In this document: one piece after another, positions 14,890 through 15,262 of the stretch
How positions within the stretch are numbered: the first letter of the stretch is position 1
How the letters are laid out: each line of letters opens with the position of its first letter
From: an uncultured Desulfovibrio sp.
GTDB lineage: Bacteria; Desulfobacterota; Desulfovibrionia; Desulfovibrionales; Desulfovibrionaceae
Direction of reading: 5' to 3'
Assembly (NCBI GenBank): GCA_900553145.1
Contig: USCL01000063.1
Span: 1-15,262, forward strand
DNA: 15,262 nt
Notes under the pieces: generated by a model
The model's input: the letters and a program-made list of their open reading frames with translations, nothing else
Database searches by the model: none
Told to the model about the DNA's origin: nothing
Program-made: the position numbers and the translations under genes

Positions 14890-15262
14890 ATGCGCAAGGA
14901 ACTGATCATCCTCTCCGGCTTCCTCGGAAGCGGCAAAACGACGCTGCTGCGGTCGTTGCTGCTGCGGTACGCGGACCGGAAGGTGGCGGTGCTGCTGAAC
15001 GACTTCGGCGACATCCCCGTGGACGGGGAGATCCTGCGGCATTCCGGCGTCGAAGGCGGCGTGGTTGTGGAGATCGGAGGCGGATCGGTGTTCTGCTCAT
15101 GCCTCCGGGAGTCGTTCGTCAAAGCGCTGGCCGGACTCGCCGCGCGCGACGAGGATCTGGTCATCGTGGAGGCGTCCGGCATGTCCGATCCGTCCGCGGT
15201 CGACAAAATGCTCCGGCTCTCCGGCCTCGACGGCCTTTTTGAGCACACCTCGACCATCTGCC
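14890..15262 (+). CDS. COG0523/CobW-type GTPase, N-terminal part (cut by window edge)
   Basis: 124 codons run from ATG 14890 to the right edge with no stop. The order of motifs is that of the G3E GTPases (CobW, UreG, HypB relatives): Walker A GFLGSGKTT (10-18), NDFGDIPVDGEIL (37-49), a Cys motif after a Gly-rich turn (GGGSVFCSC, 63-71), and EASGMSDP (94-101). Members act as metallochaperones or help deliver cofactors; a role in cobalt/corrinoid supply would suit the neighbouring methyltransferases, but that is inference. The usual GCxCC metal motif is changed: only the central Cys lines up (C69), with another two residues later (C71). AAAGGG lies eight bases before the ATG. It is 264 bases from the UroD-like gene with strong secondary structure between, so it may have its own promoter. 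Its codon use is as GC-rich as the UroD-like gene's. Confidence 0.88.
   Translation, partial: MRKELIILSGFLGSGKTTLLRSLLLRYADRKVAVLLNDFGDIPVDGEILRHSGVEGGVVVEIGGGSVFCSCLRESFVKALAGLAARDEDLVIVEASGMSDPSAVDKMLRLSGLDGLFEHTSTIC

Overview
The window looks like part of a gut- or sediment-type anaerobic delta-proteobacterium (Desulfovibrionaceae such as Bilophila or Desulfovibrio; an inference from gene content, not proven). It joins a conjugative-transfer module to a one-carbon (methylamine/betaine-type) methyltransferase module. Base composition is a mosaic. The transfer genes are moderately GC-rich, about 7.05-8.66 kb is very AT-rich (a hand-counted 60-base sample at 7561-7620 is 25% GC), the regulators and the first two methyl-metabolism genes are intermediate, and the last two genes are strongly GC-rich (a sample at 14161-14220 is 67% GC).

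Left part (1-7051). A UmuD-like SOS mutagenesis gene runs off the left edge on the minus strand (1-125); it is missing from a simple long-ORF view. Divergent from it is a co-directional run: a giant cysteine-rich secreted protein (1487 aa, TraN-like), a 409-aa protein carrying the typical TraN C-terminal domain, and TraU. These are envelope components of an F-type type IV secretion/conjugation system, so this is the edge of a conjugative plasmid or integrative conjugative element (ICE). The usual partners (TrbC, TraF, TraH, TraG) do not follow TraU.

Middle (7052-8662). This is an AT-rich island with no convincing gene until a minus-strand TIGR02391-type protein. It holds a 13-codon ORF with a good ribosome binding site that looks like a cut-off gene start, an IS-like end, a hairpin, and a perfect run of 14 TTC triplets next to the stop codon of the TIGR02391 gene.

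Right part (8663-15262). Two overlapping minus-strand Crp/Fnr-type regulators diverge from a plus-strand cassette: a pyrrolysine-free MttB-superfamily methyltransferase, a BCCT (betaine/carnitine/choline) transporter, a UroD/MtaA-type methyltransferase fused to a C-terminal thioredoxin-like domain, and, after a structured intergenic segment, a COG0523/CobW-type GTPase cut by the right edge. The simplest reading is import of a quaternary amine, demethylation onto a corrinoid protein encoded outside the window, and onward methyl transfer by the UroD-like enzyme, with the two regulators controlling the cassette. The substrate, the corrinoid protein and the final methyl acceptor cannot be determined here.
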